Shown: in pieces, positions 40,446 to 50,246 of the stretch | Numbering within the stretch: position 1 is the stretch's first letter | Layout of the letters: every line of letters starts with the position of its first letter | NCBI GenBank assembly: GCA_964424075.1 | Contig: CAYRGY010000001.1 | Location: forward strand, 1-64,000 | DNA from: CAYRGY01 sp964424075 | GTDB lineage: Bacteria; Patescibacteriota; Gracilibacteria; UBA1369 | Direction: 5' to 3' | DNA: 64,000 bases | Notes under the pieces: generated by a model | The model's input: only the letters and a program-made list of their open reading frames with translations | The model's database searches: none | What the model was told of the DNA's origin: nothing | Program-made: the position numbers and the translations under genes

Positions 40446-43310
40446 ATGATGACAAAAACAAAAAACACACCTGAGGCCAGCACTTTAAATCCTAAGAATT
40501 TTGAGTTCCAAAATCCTTTTATGGAATTGGAAAGCTCACCTGAAGGGCTTAAAGATGATGAAGTTAAGTTCCGTCAAAAAAAATACGGATTCAATAAACT
40601 GGAAGAAAAGAAAAAAAAGTCTGAACTGATAAAACTACTGGAAGAATTCAAAGACACTTTAGTAGTTATTCTGATTTTTGCAGCCACAGTCGCTTTACTA
40701 TCTCATGAAACTACTGATGCCGTAATTATATATATAGTTGTCGTAATTAATGGCTTAATCGGTTACTTTCAGAAAAAAAAGGCCGAACGAGCAATTGAAG
40801 CTTTGAAAAAAATGGTCTCTCCTCAAGCTCGTGCAATTCGCAATAATAAGCAAATGCTTATTGATACTGAACAAATTGTTCCGGGAGATATTTTAATTTT
40901 AAGTGAAGGAGATAGCGTTGCTGCTGACGCTGTTGTTTTTGAAACTCATAATTTCGAAACTCAGGAAGCAGTTTTAACCGGAGAATCAAAACCTGTACGC
41001 AAAGCTCCTTTCAATTACGAAAACAGCGATAATCAAACTGGAATCGCCAATTTTGTATTTACCGGCACCAATGTTGCGCATGGAAATGCTAAAGCTATTG
41101 TTATGCGAACAGGCATGCGAACGGAGTTCGGAAAAATCGCCAATTTGACTCTGGAAACCAAAAAAGACCTTAGTCCCCTGGAAAAAGAATCCCGACGTAT
41201 CGGTTTTGTGACTGCAGTAATTACTCTAGCCATCACTGCAGCTATTTTTCTCTATCTCTTCACTATTCAGGGCAAAGAACTAACCGAAACTTTTCTCTTT
41301 GCCGCTTCGATCGCTGTTGCTGCTGTGCCGGAAGGTTTACCGGCCACTATAACTATTTCTCTGGCACTGGGAGTTCAAAGACTATCCAAAAAAAATGCCA
41401 TAATCAAACAGCTTTCTTCAGTGGAAACTCTTGGCGCAACCACAGTTATTTGCAGTGATAAAACCGGAACATTGACCAGAAATGAAATGACTGTAACAAA
41501 CGCTTTTATTGATAATTTCCATCTTGATTTTGATAATGCAGGTTATGAACCAAAAGGTAAAATTCATATCACAAAAGAAGAAAAAACTGTTTTTGAGTAT
41601 AACGGTAAACAAACTCAAGAACACAATCTTGAAGAATTATCTGAAAAAGAGCCCAATATTTATAAACCCATTGAATGGGTATCACTAATTTCCTTACTGT
41701 GCAATAACGCTGAACTTACTAATCAAAACGGAAAATATAAAGTGTTGGGAGATCCTACCGAAGGTGCACTGCTGACTATGGCTCAAAAAATAGGTTTTGA
41801 TCCTGAAAACGTTGCTTCCATATACGAAAAAGTTTACGAATTACCTTTTGACTCCGAACGCAAAATGATGAGTCAAATCGTTCAAAACGCTAACAGCAAG
41901 AGAATTTATATCTTAACCAAAGGTGCTCCGGACAATATTATCGAAATTTGTGATCAAAGACTCAGTAACAATCGAACCACGATCTTCCGCAAAGAGAATA
42001 AAGAAGAAATAACTCAGCTAAATGAGCAGTACGCACAAAACGCTCTACGTACAATTGGTTATGCTTATAAAGAAATATCACAAAAAGTACTTGATAAAAT
42101 TCTTCAAAATGAAGATTACCGGGATAATATGGAAATCATAGAAAAAGATCTGATTTTTCTCGGTGTCACCGGAATGATTGACCCACCTCGACCGGAAATA
42201 AAAGACGCAGTTCGCCTTACCAGAAAAGCTGGAATTCAAACTTACATTCTTACCGGTGACCACGGTCTGACTGCATCAGCAATAGCTAAAGAGATTGATT
42301 TGATTTCTGACAATCGTCCCCATGAAATTATAACAGGCGCAGATCTTATAAATATTACTGACTATGATCTTAAGGAAAAACTGCGTGACAAGAAAACTGA
42401 TTTTGTTTTCTCACGCATAAGCCCACAAGACAAACTCCGCATTGTCTCCTTAATTAAGGAATTAGGTGAAGTTGTTGCAGTAACTGGCGACGGAGTTAAT
42501 GATGCACCAGCTCTTAAAAGAGCAGATATTGGAGTGGCAATGGGTATTACCGGCACCGATGTTTCTCGGGAAGCCTCCAACATGGTTTTAGCCGATGATA
42601 GTTTTTCCAGCATCGTAGTTGCCATCAAAGAAGGACGCACTATTTACGAGAATCTCAAAAAATTCATGTTCTATATATTCTCTTCGAATATTGGAGAAGT
42701 ATCGACCATATTTGTAAGTATCCTTATTGGCTTGGCTTCTCCGTTAACTGCTGTATTAATATTAACTGTAAATTTGGCTACTGACTTGTTCCCCGCCCTA
42801 GCCTTGGGAACTGAACCATCTGAACCTGATATCATGAATAAGCCGCCTCGCAATCCGAATCAAAAAATTATGAATTTCAAATTCATCTCTCGCTACGTAT
42901 ATATGGGTGTATTAATCAGTACTATCATGATTGCGCTATACGCTTATGAATTATTCCAAAATGGTTGGACTTATGGCACCGAAATTGATCCTGATCTCTA
43001 CATTAAAGCTTCAACCATTACTTTCGTTGCCTTGGTAATGACTCAAGTTTCCAATGCTTTTAATGCAAGAAGCCTTACTAAATCAGTATTCCAACAAAAC
43101 CCAATGCAAAATCCCAATATTATTTGGGCTAACTTGTTATCAATTATAATCTGTATTGGAGTTGTTTATATTCCTTTCCTGCAAACATATCTAAAAACCA
43201 CGGCTCTGGAATTGGCTGATTGGGGATTAATTATCGGCGCGGCCCTAATACCACTGTTCATCGAAGAAATAAGAAAATTGATAGTCCGTATAAGTCACCG
43301 TCATGCTTAA
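40446..43310 (+). CDS. P2-type cation ATPase, Ca2+-ATPase-like
   Basis: 954 residues. N-terminal cation-ATPase domain (LKDDEVKFRQKKYGFNKL), A-domain TGES loop (EAVLTGESKPVRK), phosphorylation motif CSDKTGTLTRNEM with Asp338, nucleotide site KGAPDNI, hinge TGDGVNDAPALKRADIGVAMG, and C-terminal membrane domain. Ion-site residues resemble Ca2+ pumps: VPEGLP in helix 4, SSNIGE in helix 5, and NLATDLFPALALG in helix 6, followed by DIMNKPPRNP as in SERCA/PMR1. Probably exports Ca2+ (or Mn2+) from the cytoplasm. A second ATG lies one codon in. Overlaps the DUF167 gene by 8 nt. Confidence 0.92.
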   Translation: MMTKTKNTPEASTLNPKNFEFQNPFMELESSPEGLKDDEVKFRQKKYGFNKLEEKKKKSELIKLLEEFKDTLVVILIFAATVALLSHETTDAVIIYIVVVINGLIGYFQKKKAERAIEALKKMVSPQARAIRNNKQMLIDTEQIVPGDILILSEGDSVAADAVVFETHNFETQEAVLTGESKPVRKAPFNYENSDNQTGIANFVFTGTNVAHGNAKAIVMRTGMRTEFGKIANLTLETKKDLSPLEKESRRIGFVTAVITLAITAAIFLYLFTIQGKELTETFLFAASIAVAAVPEGLPATITISLALGVQRLSKKNAIIKQLSSVETLGATTVICSDKTGTLTRNEMTVTNAFIDNFHLDFDNAGYEPKGKIHITKEEKTVFEYNGKQTQEHNLEELSEKEPNIYKPIEWVSLISLLCNNAELTNQNGKYKVLGDPTEGALLTMAQKIGFDPENVASIYEKVYELPFDSERKMMSQIVQNANSKRIYILTKGAPDNIIEICDQRLSNNRTTIFRKENKEEITQLNEQYAQNALRTIGYAYKEISQKVLDKILQNEDYRDNMEIIEKDLIFLGVTGMIDPPRPEIKDAVRLTRKAGIQTYILTGDHGLTASAIAKEIDLISDNRPHEIITGADLINITDYDLKEKLRDKKTDFVFSRISPQDKLRIVSLIKELGEVVAVTGDGVNDAPALKRADIGVAMGITGTDVSREASNMVLADDSFSSIVVAIKEGRTIYENLKKFMFYIFSSNIGEVSTIFVSILIGLASPLTAVLILTVNLATDLFPALALGTEPSEPDIMNKPPRNPNQKIMNFKFISRYVYMGVLISTIMIALYAYELFQNGWTYGTEIDPDLYIKASTITFVALVMTQVSNAFNARSLTKSVFQQNPMQNPNIIWANLLSIIICIGVVYIPFLQTYLKTTALELADWGLIIGAALIPLFIEEIRKLIVRISHRHA

Positions 43311-43581
43311 TACTGACGAATTAATTTCTGCTACTCAAAATAACACTGTATTTCTAGACCTAAAAGTTATCCCTCGCAGCAAAATCAATAGTTTAGAAGG
43401 ATTATTACAAGTTACTTCCAATAAATATTTGGCAAAACTAAGAATAAAAGCTTTACCGGAAAAAGGAAAAGCTAATCTGGAGCTGATAAAATATCTAAGC
43501 AAAACACTAGACCTACCTCAGCAGAACATCGTTATTATCAGTGGTCATACCAGCAGTCTCAAAAAAATCAAGATTAACTAA
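43303..43581 (+). CDS. DUF167 (YggU-like) protein
   Basis: 92 residues. The family core is LDLKVIPRSKINSLEG and ALPEKGKANLELIKYLSKTL followed by a TSSLKKIKI strand. Function unknown across bacteria. Overlaps the ATPase gene by 8 nt and the rsmA start by one base (TAATG), so it is embedded in this operon. Confidence 0.85.
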   Translation: MLNTDELISATQNNTVFLDLKVIPRSKINSLEGLLQVTSNKYLAKLRIKALPEKGKANLELIKYLSKTLDLPQQNIVIISGHTSSLKKIKIN

Positions 43582-44381
43582 TGCTTTATAATAACAAATC
43601 AGAACTGCTAGCTCTGCTTCGAGAAAATAGTCTCTACACCAAGAAAAGGCTTGGACAAAACTTTTTAGTTAATACCGGCATTATAGATAAGATCGTCCAA
43701 GCTGCAGAACTCAATGATAAAGATAATGTTATTGAGATTGGTCCAGGCATGGGAATTCTCACCAATGAGCTTATTCAAACAGCAGCTCAGGTAAACTCCA
43801 TTGAACTGGATGAAACACTTATTCCATATCTGACCAAAAGCTTCGGCCAACACGCCAACTTCCAATTATTACATCAAGATGCTCTTAAATTCACCCCGCC
43901 AAATCACGACTATAAACTGGTAGCTAATATCCCCTACTACATAACCTCTCCAATTCTAAGCCATTTTCTTGGCAATAAAAATCGACCCGGACTAATTGTT
44001 CTATTGGTACAAAAAGAAGTAGCCGAAAAAATTTGTGCTCAAAAAGGAGATCATTCAGTACTCAGTCTGCAAACTCAAGTTTTTGGGAAACCAAAAATTA
44101 TTGCCAAAGTCAAACCGGGCAGCTTCCATCCAGCTCCCAAAGTCTACTCAGCAATTTTAAAAATCAGCGTTTATAATTCCCCAATTATTACCGATACTAA
44201 AACTTTCTTCAAACTAATCAAAGCAGCGTTTAGTCAAAAAAGAAAAACACTTTCCAACACACTGATTAAAGGACTCAAAATTCCAGCTGAAATATTTAAG
44301 CAAGCCAACATTTATCCTGGTCTAAGACCGCAAAACTTATCGATTTTAGATTGGAAAAATTTAGTCGAGAAACTGATTTAA
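43581..44381 (+). CDS. rsmA: 16S rRNA dimethyladenosine transferase RsmA/KsgA
   Basis: 266 residues. KKRLGQNFLVNTGIIDKIV, the SAM loop VIEIGPGMGILTNEL, the acidic IELD motif and the catalytic NIPYYITSPIL are all present. Dimethylates two adjacent adenines near the 3' end of 16S rRNA. Its 3' end overlaps the convergent helicase gene by 21 nt. Confidence 0.95.
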   Translation: MLYNNKSELLALLRENSLYTKKRLGQNFLVNTGIIDKIVQAAELNDKDNVIEIGPGMGILTNELIQTAAQVNSIELDETLIPYLTKSFGQHANFQLLHQDALKFTPPNHDYKLVANIPYYITSPILSHFLGNKNRPGLIVLLVQKEVAEKICAQKGDHSVLSLQTQVFGKPKIIAKVKPGSFHPAPKVYSAILKISVYNSPIITDTKTFFKLIKAAFSQKRKTLSNTLIKGLKIPAEIFKQANIYPGLRPQNLSILDWKNLVEKLI

Positions 44382-47300
44382 GATTTTCTGTTTTACCTCT
44401 TCCAAATGGTTCTTCTTGCTCTCCAAAAATTCTTTAACAGCATTTTGACTATTCAATTTACTTTGAGAAATTAATTCCCTATCAATACCTAGCCCTTGCC
44501 AAACAAGTTCTTCCAACTTCCTTACCGCATTATCATAGGGGAAACATTTCTCCAGTTTAGATATCATTCGCTTTTTCTCAGTATCAGTAAAATATAAATT
44601 TTGTTTCACAATATTAGCAAACAAATCTTTCAAAACCTCCAGTGTACCCACCACTGCTTTCTCTTTCTTATCAAAAAGAGTTAATAGATATTTTTTCCCC
44701 TCCTTTCTCAATCCTTTATAACCCATCACCGCTAAATTTGAACCTGATGCAAATATGCTATTACCGATTTCAACTTCTTCCAACACCTGCTGAAAATATT
44801 CCAAGACATCATTTCCTCTTAATCCCTTAACCTCAACTTCGCGACGAGCTACCTTCCATTGCTTTTTTAACTGCATCAGATCATACTCACTTCTAATTTC
44901 ATCCAAATCCGCTCCCATCACTATCGGATTTATAAATTCCTCACCATTACAGACTACAATAAACGGCTTAAATTTTGGATTATCTTTGATAATATTTGTG
45001 ATTTTTCGATTACCCAAATCAAGTAAATCCTGGACTCTTAAACAAATTGCCGGTCCATCCGGATATTTATAGTGTCCCGCAAAATATCTAACCTTATATG
45101 GATTACCATTAAAATAAATTTCCTCGGGAAAATCCTCACGCAAACTATTTCTATCTTCTTCAGCAATAAAATCATCCAGCTTTAAAAGTAATGCATCCTT
45201 ACCTTTAATGGCAAGTAAACTATCCAGTTCAGTTTCGGAAACAGGATAAATCTTATGTTCAGTACATCTAACAACATACCAATCAAACAATTTTTGATAA
45301 TCAATTAAGTACTTTTCATTTTTTGTCATAGCTGCATATTCTTCAAGCTCCTTCCGAACTCTTTCATTTTTAGCAACAAAATCATATTTACCGATCAACC
45401 CCTTTTTCACCAAAGCTTCACGAACAAAAAACTCGAATGCTTGATAGCGATCTTTTTGTCTAACTGTTGTAATACGTTTTCTAATAATCCGATGTCCCTT
45501 GAAAAAAACATCCTCCTCTCGAACCGTTTTCTTTAACTTACGATCATAATATAGGTCTCCATATTTATAAGTACACAAATACGGAGCTACCTCCTCAAAC
45601 CACTCCGGATCAACCACTGTATTGTTTCGTGCATAAAGACGTGTTGTTTCCACAATTTCTGCTGAGACAAACCACTTGGGATTTAGTCCGAACAGAGCTG
45701 AACCGGGATGAATTAAAATATCATTTGCTCTTCCCGATCGATATGACTGTCCATTGGCACTTTCACATATATTCTGAATTAACCCGGCTGAAATAGATTT
45801 CACTATACCTTCAACATTAGTTAAATCCATTTGTAAATCTCCATTTGAACCGTGTAAATATTTTTCAAATTCCTGCCCGGCAAACGTATGCAAAGTATCC
45901 AACAGTTGATGATAAATCTGCTCTATCTCATCAATAACTTGAAAGTTTAAATAGTTCTGCTCGCAGAATTGCTCCCTGGCTTCCCTACCTTCAATAGACT
46001 TAATTTTATTCCAAACATGTAAAAAGACCACCAAATCCGAAACATAACTTGAACCTTGATCAAGTTTTATGGGAACTTTTTTGCGAATCATTCTTCGTCC
46101 TTTGCGAACCTTAATCATTTTATATTTCCTACCACTTCTCCCGGCAAGTTTCTGAAAATACCTCTTAGCGGAATCAGCCTCATCTTCTTCCCCATTGGGA
46201 CGAAGAAATGGATCCTTTACTGATAGTGAAGAAGCGATTACTGCTACCTGCCTAACACAATTATATCTTTCAGCAGCCAACAGCATCGAAGAAATTCTAG
46301 GTTCCAAAGGCAAATGCGCCATTTTTCTACCCAAATCAGTCAAATTATTGGCACTATCAAGAGCGCCTAATTCATGTAACACCTTAAACGCACTCCGAAA
46401 CGCTCCCATATCAGGTAGGTCTATAAAGTTAAAATTATAAACATCATGAATACCGATTAAAACCATATGCAAAACCACCGAAGCCAGATCTGATCGCTGA
46501 ATTTCCGGTTTTGTATAAGCTTCTCTTTCCTCAAAATCTTCCTCAGCAAAAAGCCTTATACAAACTCCCGGAGCTATTCTTCCCGCTCGACCAGTTCTTT
46601 GAATTGATGATGCTTTTGAAACTTTCTTAACCTCCAAACTTCCAATTCCGGTATGAAAATTGAAATCCTTTATCCTGGCCAAACCAGAATCTATCACATA
46701 TTTAATGCCTGGCACAGTCAATGAAGTCTCTGCAATATTAGTTGAAATTACAATTTTGACACCGTCATAGGGATCATATATCTCTTGTTGATCCTCCATA
46801 CTTAGTCGACTATACAAGGGTAAACATTTGACATTCTTAAGACTCAAAAAGTCTATTGCTCTAATTGTGGAAAAAATTTCCGCTTCGCCCGGCATAAAAA
46901 TCAAAACATCGCCGGACTTAGGACTATTTACTATTCCATCAATTATTTTGGCAATTTTTTTATACAAATTTTCATGATAATCAACCGGCTGGAACTTGAT
47001 ATCTACCGGATACATACGACCTGACACATTAATAACCGGAATTTCTTGCTCCCCATTAAGTTCAGCGAAGAAATTAACAAATTTTTGAGAATCCACAGTC
47101 GCCGATGTCACCAAAATCTTCAAAGGTCTTAGTCCGCGCTCAAGCCTGCGCGCCTGAATATCCTTCAATAGTCCCAACAAAAAATCGATATTCAAATTAC
47201 GTTCATGCGCCTCATCCACCAGAACCGCATCATAATTAGAAAGCAAATTATCACTTTTCATTTCTTGCAGCAGGATTCCATCAGTACAAATAGTAATGAG

Positions 47301-47624
47301 AGTACCCTTGGTAGTATCATCATCAAAACGAATTTTATACCCCACCTCCTTCCCCAATTCCACTTCCAGATCTTTAGCAATCCAGGAAGAAATAGACGTA
47401 GCAGCGATTCTACGCGGCTGTGTACAAGCAATTTTGAATTGTGAAAATTCCGGATCCGTTTTATCCATTTGCGCCAATGCCTCCAAAATCATCTTGGGAA
47501 TTTGCGTAGATTTTCCCGATCCGGTCTCCCCTACCACCACAACCACTTGATTATCCGCTATTGCACTGACAATTTGCTCTCTATGCTTCGATATGGGGAG
47601 CTCCTCTGAATACTTAAATTTCAT
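44361..47624 (-). CDS. hrpA: HrpA-type DEAH-box ATP-dependent RNA helicase
   Basis: 1087 residues, somewhat shorter than the E. coli protein of about 1300. Walker A GETGSGKSTQIPK (about 32-44), DEAH in VLVDEAHERNLNIDFLL, motif III LVTSATVDSQKF, and SIQRTGRAGRIAPGVC in motif VI, followed by HA2/OB regions and a long C-terminal HrpA-specific part. In E. coli HrpA rescues stalled or colliding ribosomes. Single gene on the minus strand; the 109-bp gap to the divergent hexokinase operon must hold both promoters, but only a lone TATAAT (47648-47643, minus strand) is convincing. Confidence 0.93.
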   Translation of the reverse strand: MKFKYSEELPISKHREQIVSAIADNQVVVVVGETGSGKSTQIPKMILEALAQMDKTDPEFSQFKIACTQPRRIAATSISSWIAKDLEVELGKEVGYKIRFDDDTTKGTLITICTDGILLQEMKSDNLLSNYDAVLVDEAHERNLNIDFLLGLLKDIQARRLERGLRPLKILVTSATVDSQKFVNFFAELNGEQEIPVINVSGRMYPVDIKFQPVDYHENLYKKIAKIIDGIVNSPKSGDVLIFMPGEAEIFSTIRAIDFLSLKNVKCLPLYSRLSMEDQQEIYDPYDGVKIVISTNIAETSLTVPGIKYVIDSGLARIKDFNFHTGIGSLEVKKVSKASSIQRTGRAGRIAPGVCIRLFAEEDFEEREAYTKPEIQRSDLASVVLHMVLIGIHDVYNFNFIDLPDMGAFRSAFKVLHELGALDSANNLTDLGRKMAHLPLEPRISSMLLAAERYNCVRQVAVIASSLSVKDPFLRPNGEEDEADSAKRYFQKLAGRSGRKYKMIKVRKGRRMIRKKVPIKLDQGSSYVSDLVVFLHVWNKIKSIEGREAREQFCEQNYLNFQVIDEIEQIYHQLLDTLHTFAGQEFEKYLHGSNGDLQMDLTNVEGIVKSISAGLIQNICESANGQSYRSGRANDILIHPGSALFGLNPKWFVSAEIVETTRLYARNNTVVDPEWFEEVAPYLCTYKYGDLYYDRKLKKTVREEDVFFKGHRIIRKRITTVRQKDRYQAFEFFVREALVKKGLIGKYDFVAKNERVRKELEEYAAMTKNEKYLIDYQKLFDWYVVRCTEHKIYPVSETELDSLLAIKGKDALLLKLDDFIAEEDRNSLREDFPEEIYFNGNPYKVRYFAGHYKYPDGPAICLRVQDLLDLGNRKITNIIKDNPKFKPFIVVCNGEEFINPIVMGADLDEIRSEYDLMQLKKQWKVARREVEVKGLRGNDVLEYFQQVLEEVEIGNSIFASGSNLAVMGYKGLRKEGKKYLLTLFDKKEKAVVGTLEVLKDLFANIVKQNLYFTDTEKKRMISKLEKCFPYDNAVRKLEELVWQGLGIDRELISQSKLNSQNAVKEFLESKKNHLEEVKQKILNQFLD

Positions 47625-47733
47625 ATATATTTTTATCTCTTAATTATACACTAACCTCAATCGCCCATCTAGACAAATCGATCTTGAAAAATACCCCCCA
47701 AATGTGAGATAAATAAGTAAAATCAAAAATCAA

Positions 47734-49035
47734 ATGAATAGCAAACAACTTATTAGCACCATCGAAGCAGAGCTGGAAAAAAGTGGCTTTTATGATTTTC
47801 TCAAGAATCAGCCAAAAATTCAGCAAAAATTGCTGACTGAATTTGACAAAGCACGTACACCAAAGAATCCACGCAATTTGCAATTCTCTCATTCCTGGGA
47901 AGAAATTGATTCTTATGGACCGGATCGTAGACTCTTATTAATGGAATTAGGTGGAACTTACTTCAAAATTTTCTTGATCAAGATCAAAAATAACAAAGTA
48001 ACCATCTGGAAAAAATACCGTATTAAATTCTACAAAAACATAGTCTATACGCCAAAAATACTCTTTCAGGAAATTCAACGACATTTGGACAAGTTCACCA
48101 GCAATCTCGACCGAAGCAGAATTAAAAACACTATTTTTATATTCACTTTCCCCTTAAATCAATTCCGTCGGCCTGATGGGATGATAGACGGAATTTGCGG
48201 CAACTTTGGAAAAACTCGCAAAAGCAAAGGCATAGTGGGAATAAAAGTAGGTGAAAAATTGCAAAAGCATTTAAATCAAAATGGCTACCCCAATATCAAA
48301 CTGTCTGTCACAAATGACTCACCGCCAAGCCTACTTTCCGCCAAAAAGATCGAAATCGAAGATCCTAAAACTCACTTCCACGGACTGATTAATCTGATTG
48401 TCGGAACTGGCACAAATATCGCTGTCGGATACAACTTGAACAACAAGTTCTTTCTTTCCAACACTGAATTCGGCACCTTCGATGCTTTTCCTCAATCTGA
48501 ATATGACAAGCGCATGGATGCCAAATTAACTGAAGGACGTGGCACTTATAAAACAGAAAAAATGTTCTCCGGAATCTGGCGACCCAAAGTTTTTCAGGAA
48601 ATTGTAAAAGACCTTTTCCGTAAAAAAATACTGCTAAAATCAGATTATAAACAGCTAAAGCTGGAATCACTAGATGCCTGTACTCTGGACGACTTGCTGT
48701 GCAAAAAAGTCAAAAAAACAGACCCACTCTATCCACTGGCATTCATCTGGGATCAAATCGCTTATCGTGGTGGCTATATTTGTGGCTTTTCCATCGCTAA
48801 GATGATTCTTAAACTAAAAAGCAGACTTAGAAATGTTGACTTCGGTATCATTGAGGTAGGCGCAGTACTGGAACACTCTCAGACTTTTCGCTTTACTATG
48901 ATCGACACTATCAACAGTTTGCTTGAACAGAATCTTTCCAAACAAACTAAACATCATCGTATTGTTTACAATTTGCTTAGTTTCAAAGATCAAACTGTCT
49001 ATGGAGCAACTATATTTGACGCATTCATTCACTAA
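47734..49035 (+). CDS. Eukaryotic-type hexokinase-like protein, paralogue 1
   Basis: 433 residues of the ASKHA hexokinase family. Motifs in order: phosphate-1 loop LLLMELGGTYFKIFLI (LGGT 72-75), FIFTFP (135-140, where eukaryotic enzymes have TFSFP), catalytic-Asp region VTNDS (193-196; usual NDT), adenosine/phosphate-2 GTGTN (224-228), NTEFGTF (243-249; usual NTEWGAF) and EKMFSG (275-280). The WTKGF lysine motif is not recognisable. It should phosphorylate a hexose with ATP in the cytoplasm if active. First gene of a three-gene operon with a trehalase and a second paralogue; 2 nt to the trehalase start. No signal peptide. Confidence 0.82.
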   Translation: MNSKQLISTIEAELEKSGFYDFLKNQPKIQQKLLTEFDKARTPKNPRNLQFSHSWEEIDSYGPDRRLLLMELGGTYFKIFLIKIKNNKVTIWKKYRIKFYKNIVYTPKILFQEIQRHLDKFTSNLDRSRIKNTIFIFTFPLNQFRRPDGMIDGICGNFGKTRKSKGIVGIKVGEKLQKHLNQNGYPNIKLSVTNDSPPSLLSAKKIEIEDPKTHFHGLINLIVGTGTNIAVGYNLNNKFFLSNTEFGTFDAFPQSEYDKRMDAKLTEGRGTYKTEKMFSGIWRPKVFQEIVKDLFRKKILLKSDYKQLKLESLDACTLDDLLCKKVKKTDPLYPLAFIWDQIAYRGGYICGFSIAKMILKLKSRLRNVDFGIIEVGAVLEHSQTFRFTMIDTINSLLEQNLSKQTKHHRIVYNLLSFKDQTVYGATIFDAFIH

Positions 49036-49037
49036 TT

Positions 49038-50246
49038 ATGGCCAAAAACAAACAACCTACTCAAGACAAATACCTAAAATACATTCATAAATACTGGGTT
49101 AAAACCACTCAACACAAATCTGAAGACGTTGAACGTTCAATTGGCTTACCATATCCATTCATTAGCCCAAACTGTGACAAATATACAGACTTATACTACT
49201 GGGATAGTTATTTTCATATCCGCGGTTTGATTGAAGCTAAAAAATACGAATTAGCTCAAAACATAGTTGATAATTTTATCTATCTGATTGACCGTTTTGG
49301 CATTATTCCCAACGCCAACTCCTATTACTTCCTCTCCCGCTCGCAACCTCCTTTCCTGACTTCTATGATTTTAGAGGTGTATGCCCACAATAAAGACTTG
49401 GAATGGCTGCGTAAATGCTTCCAAGCCGCTCGCAAAGAATATGAAGAAGTTTGGACTGCCAGTAGATGGAAAAATAAACGCAATGTCTATCAAGGACTCA
49501 GTAGATATTATGATATCAATGACATCCATTTCCTGGCGGAGCTAGAATCAGGTTGGGATTTAACTTCCCGCTTTTATGGACGTTGCCTGGACATTCTACC
49601 GATAGACCTAAACTGTTTGCTCTACAAATACGAAACAGACTTCATTACTATTTGCAAATATTTGAAATTTGATCGAGATGAAATTAAAAAATGGGAGAAA
49701 AAAGCCAAAGAGCGCAAGGCCGAAATTAATAATTTGATGTGGGATCGTAATCCGGGAATATTTAGAGATTATGATTATCTGCTCCGACAAAGGACCGGCT
49801 GCCTTTCATTAGCAACATTCTTCCCACTTTGGGCTAAATTAGCCAGCAAAGAACAAGCAAAACTACTGGTTAAAAATCTTAGATTCTTTGAATATGACGG
49901 CGGTCTAGTTACTACCAAAAACACCCAAACTATTAAAAGAGATCAATACGGAAGAGGTAATAAAACCCATATTCAACAATGGGACTACCCAAATGGCTGG
50001 GCACCGCTTCACTTAATTGTTTTTGAAGGTTTACTTAATTACGGCTATAAAAAAGATGCCAAACGCATCGCCAAAAAGTGGCTGAAAACCTGTGAAGATC
50101 ACTTTGACCAATGCAGCCATTTTATGGAAAAATACAATGTCATTGAACCTCATAAACTGGCACAAGGGCACTACAATATTCAGGGTGGATTCGGTTGGAC
50201 TAATGGCGTATACGCAGCCATGAAACAACAATTAAAAAAGTTGTAA
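49038..50246 (+). CDS. Cytoplasmic GH37 trehalase
   Basis: 402 residues, short for GH37 and without signal peptide. Signature elements: LYYWDSYF (52-59), catalytic acid Asp in ESGWDLTSRF (170-179), QWDYPNGWAP (314-323, matching the family's second signature) and GGFGWTNGV near the C-terminus. Glu364 in EKYN should align with the proposed catalytic base, whereas the usual GGEY just before the last motif is GHYN. It hydrolyses trehalose to two glucoses. It lies between two hexokinase-like genes (2-nt gap before, TAATG overlap after), so the products can be phosphorylated at once. Substrate preference is inferred. Confidence 0.88.
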   Translation: MAKNKQPTQDKYLKYIHKYWVKTTQHKSEDVERSIGLPYPFISPNCDKYTDLYYWDSYFHIRGLIEAKKYELAQNIVDNFIYLIDRFGIIPNANSYYFLSRSQPPFLTSMILEVYAHNKDLEWLRKCFQAARKEYEEVWTASRWKNKRNVYQGLSRYYDINDIHFLAELESGWDLTSRFYGRCLDILPIDLNCLLYKYETDFITICKYLKFDRDEIKKWEKKAKERKAEINNLMWDRNPGIFRDYDYLLRQRTGCLSLATFFPLWAKLASKEQAKLLVKNLRFFEYDGGLVTTKNTQTIKRDQYGRGNKTHIQQWDYPNGWAPLHLIVFEGLLNYGYKKDAKRIAKKWLKTCEDHFDQCSHFMEKYNVIEPHKLAQGHYNIQGGFGWTNGVYAAMKQQLKKL

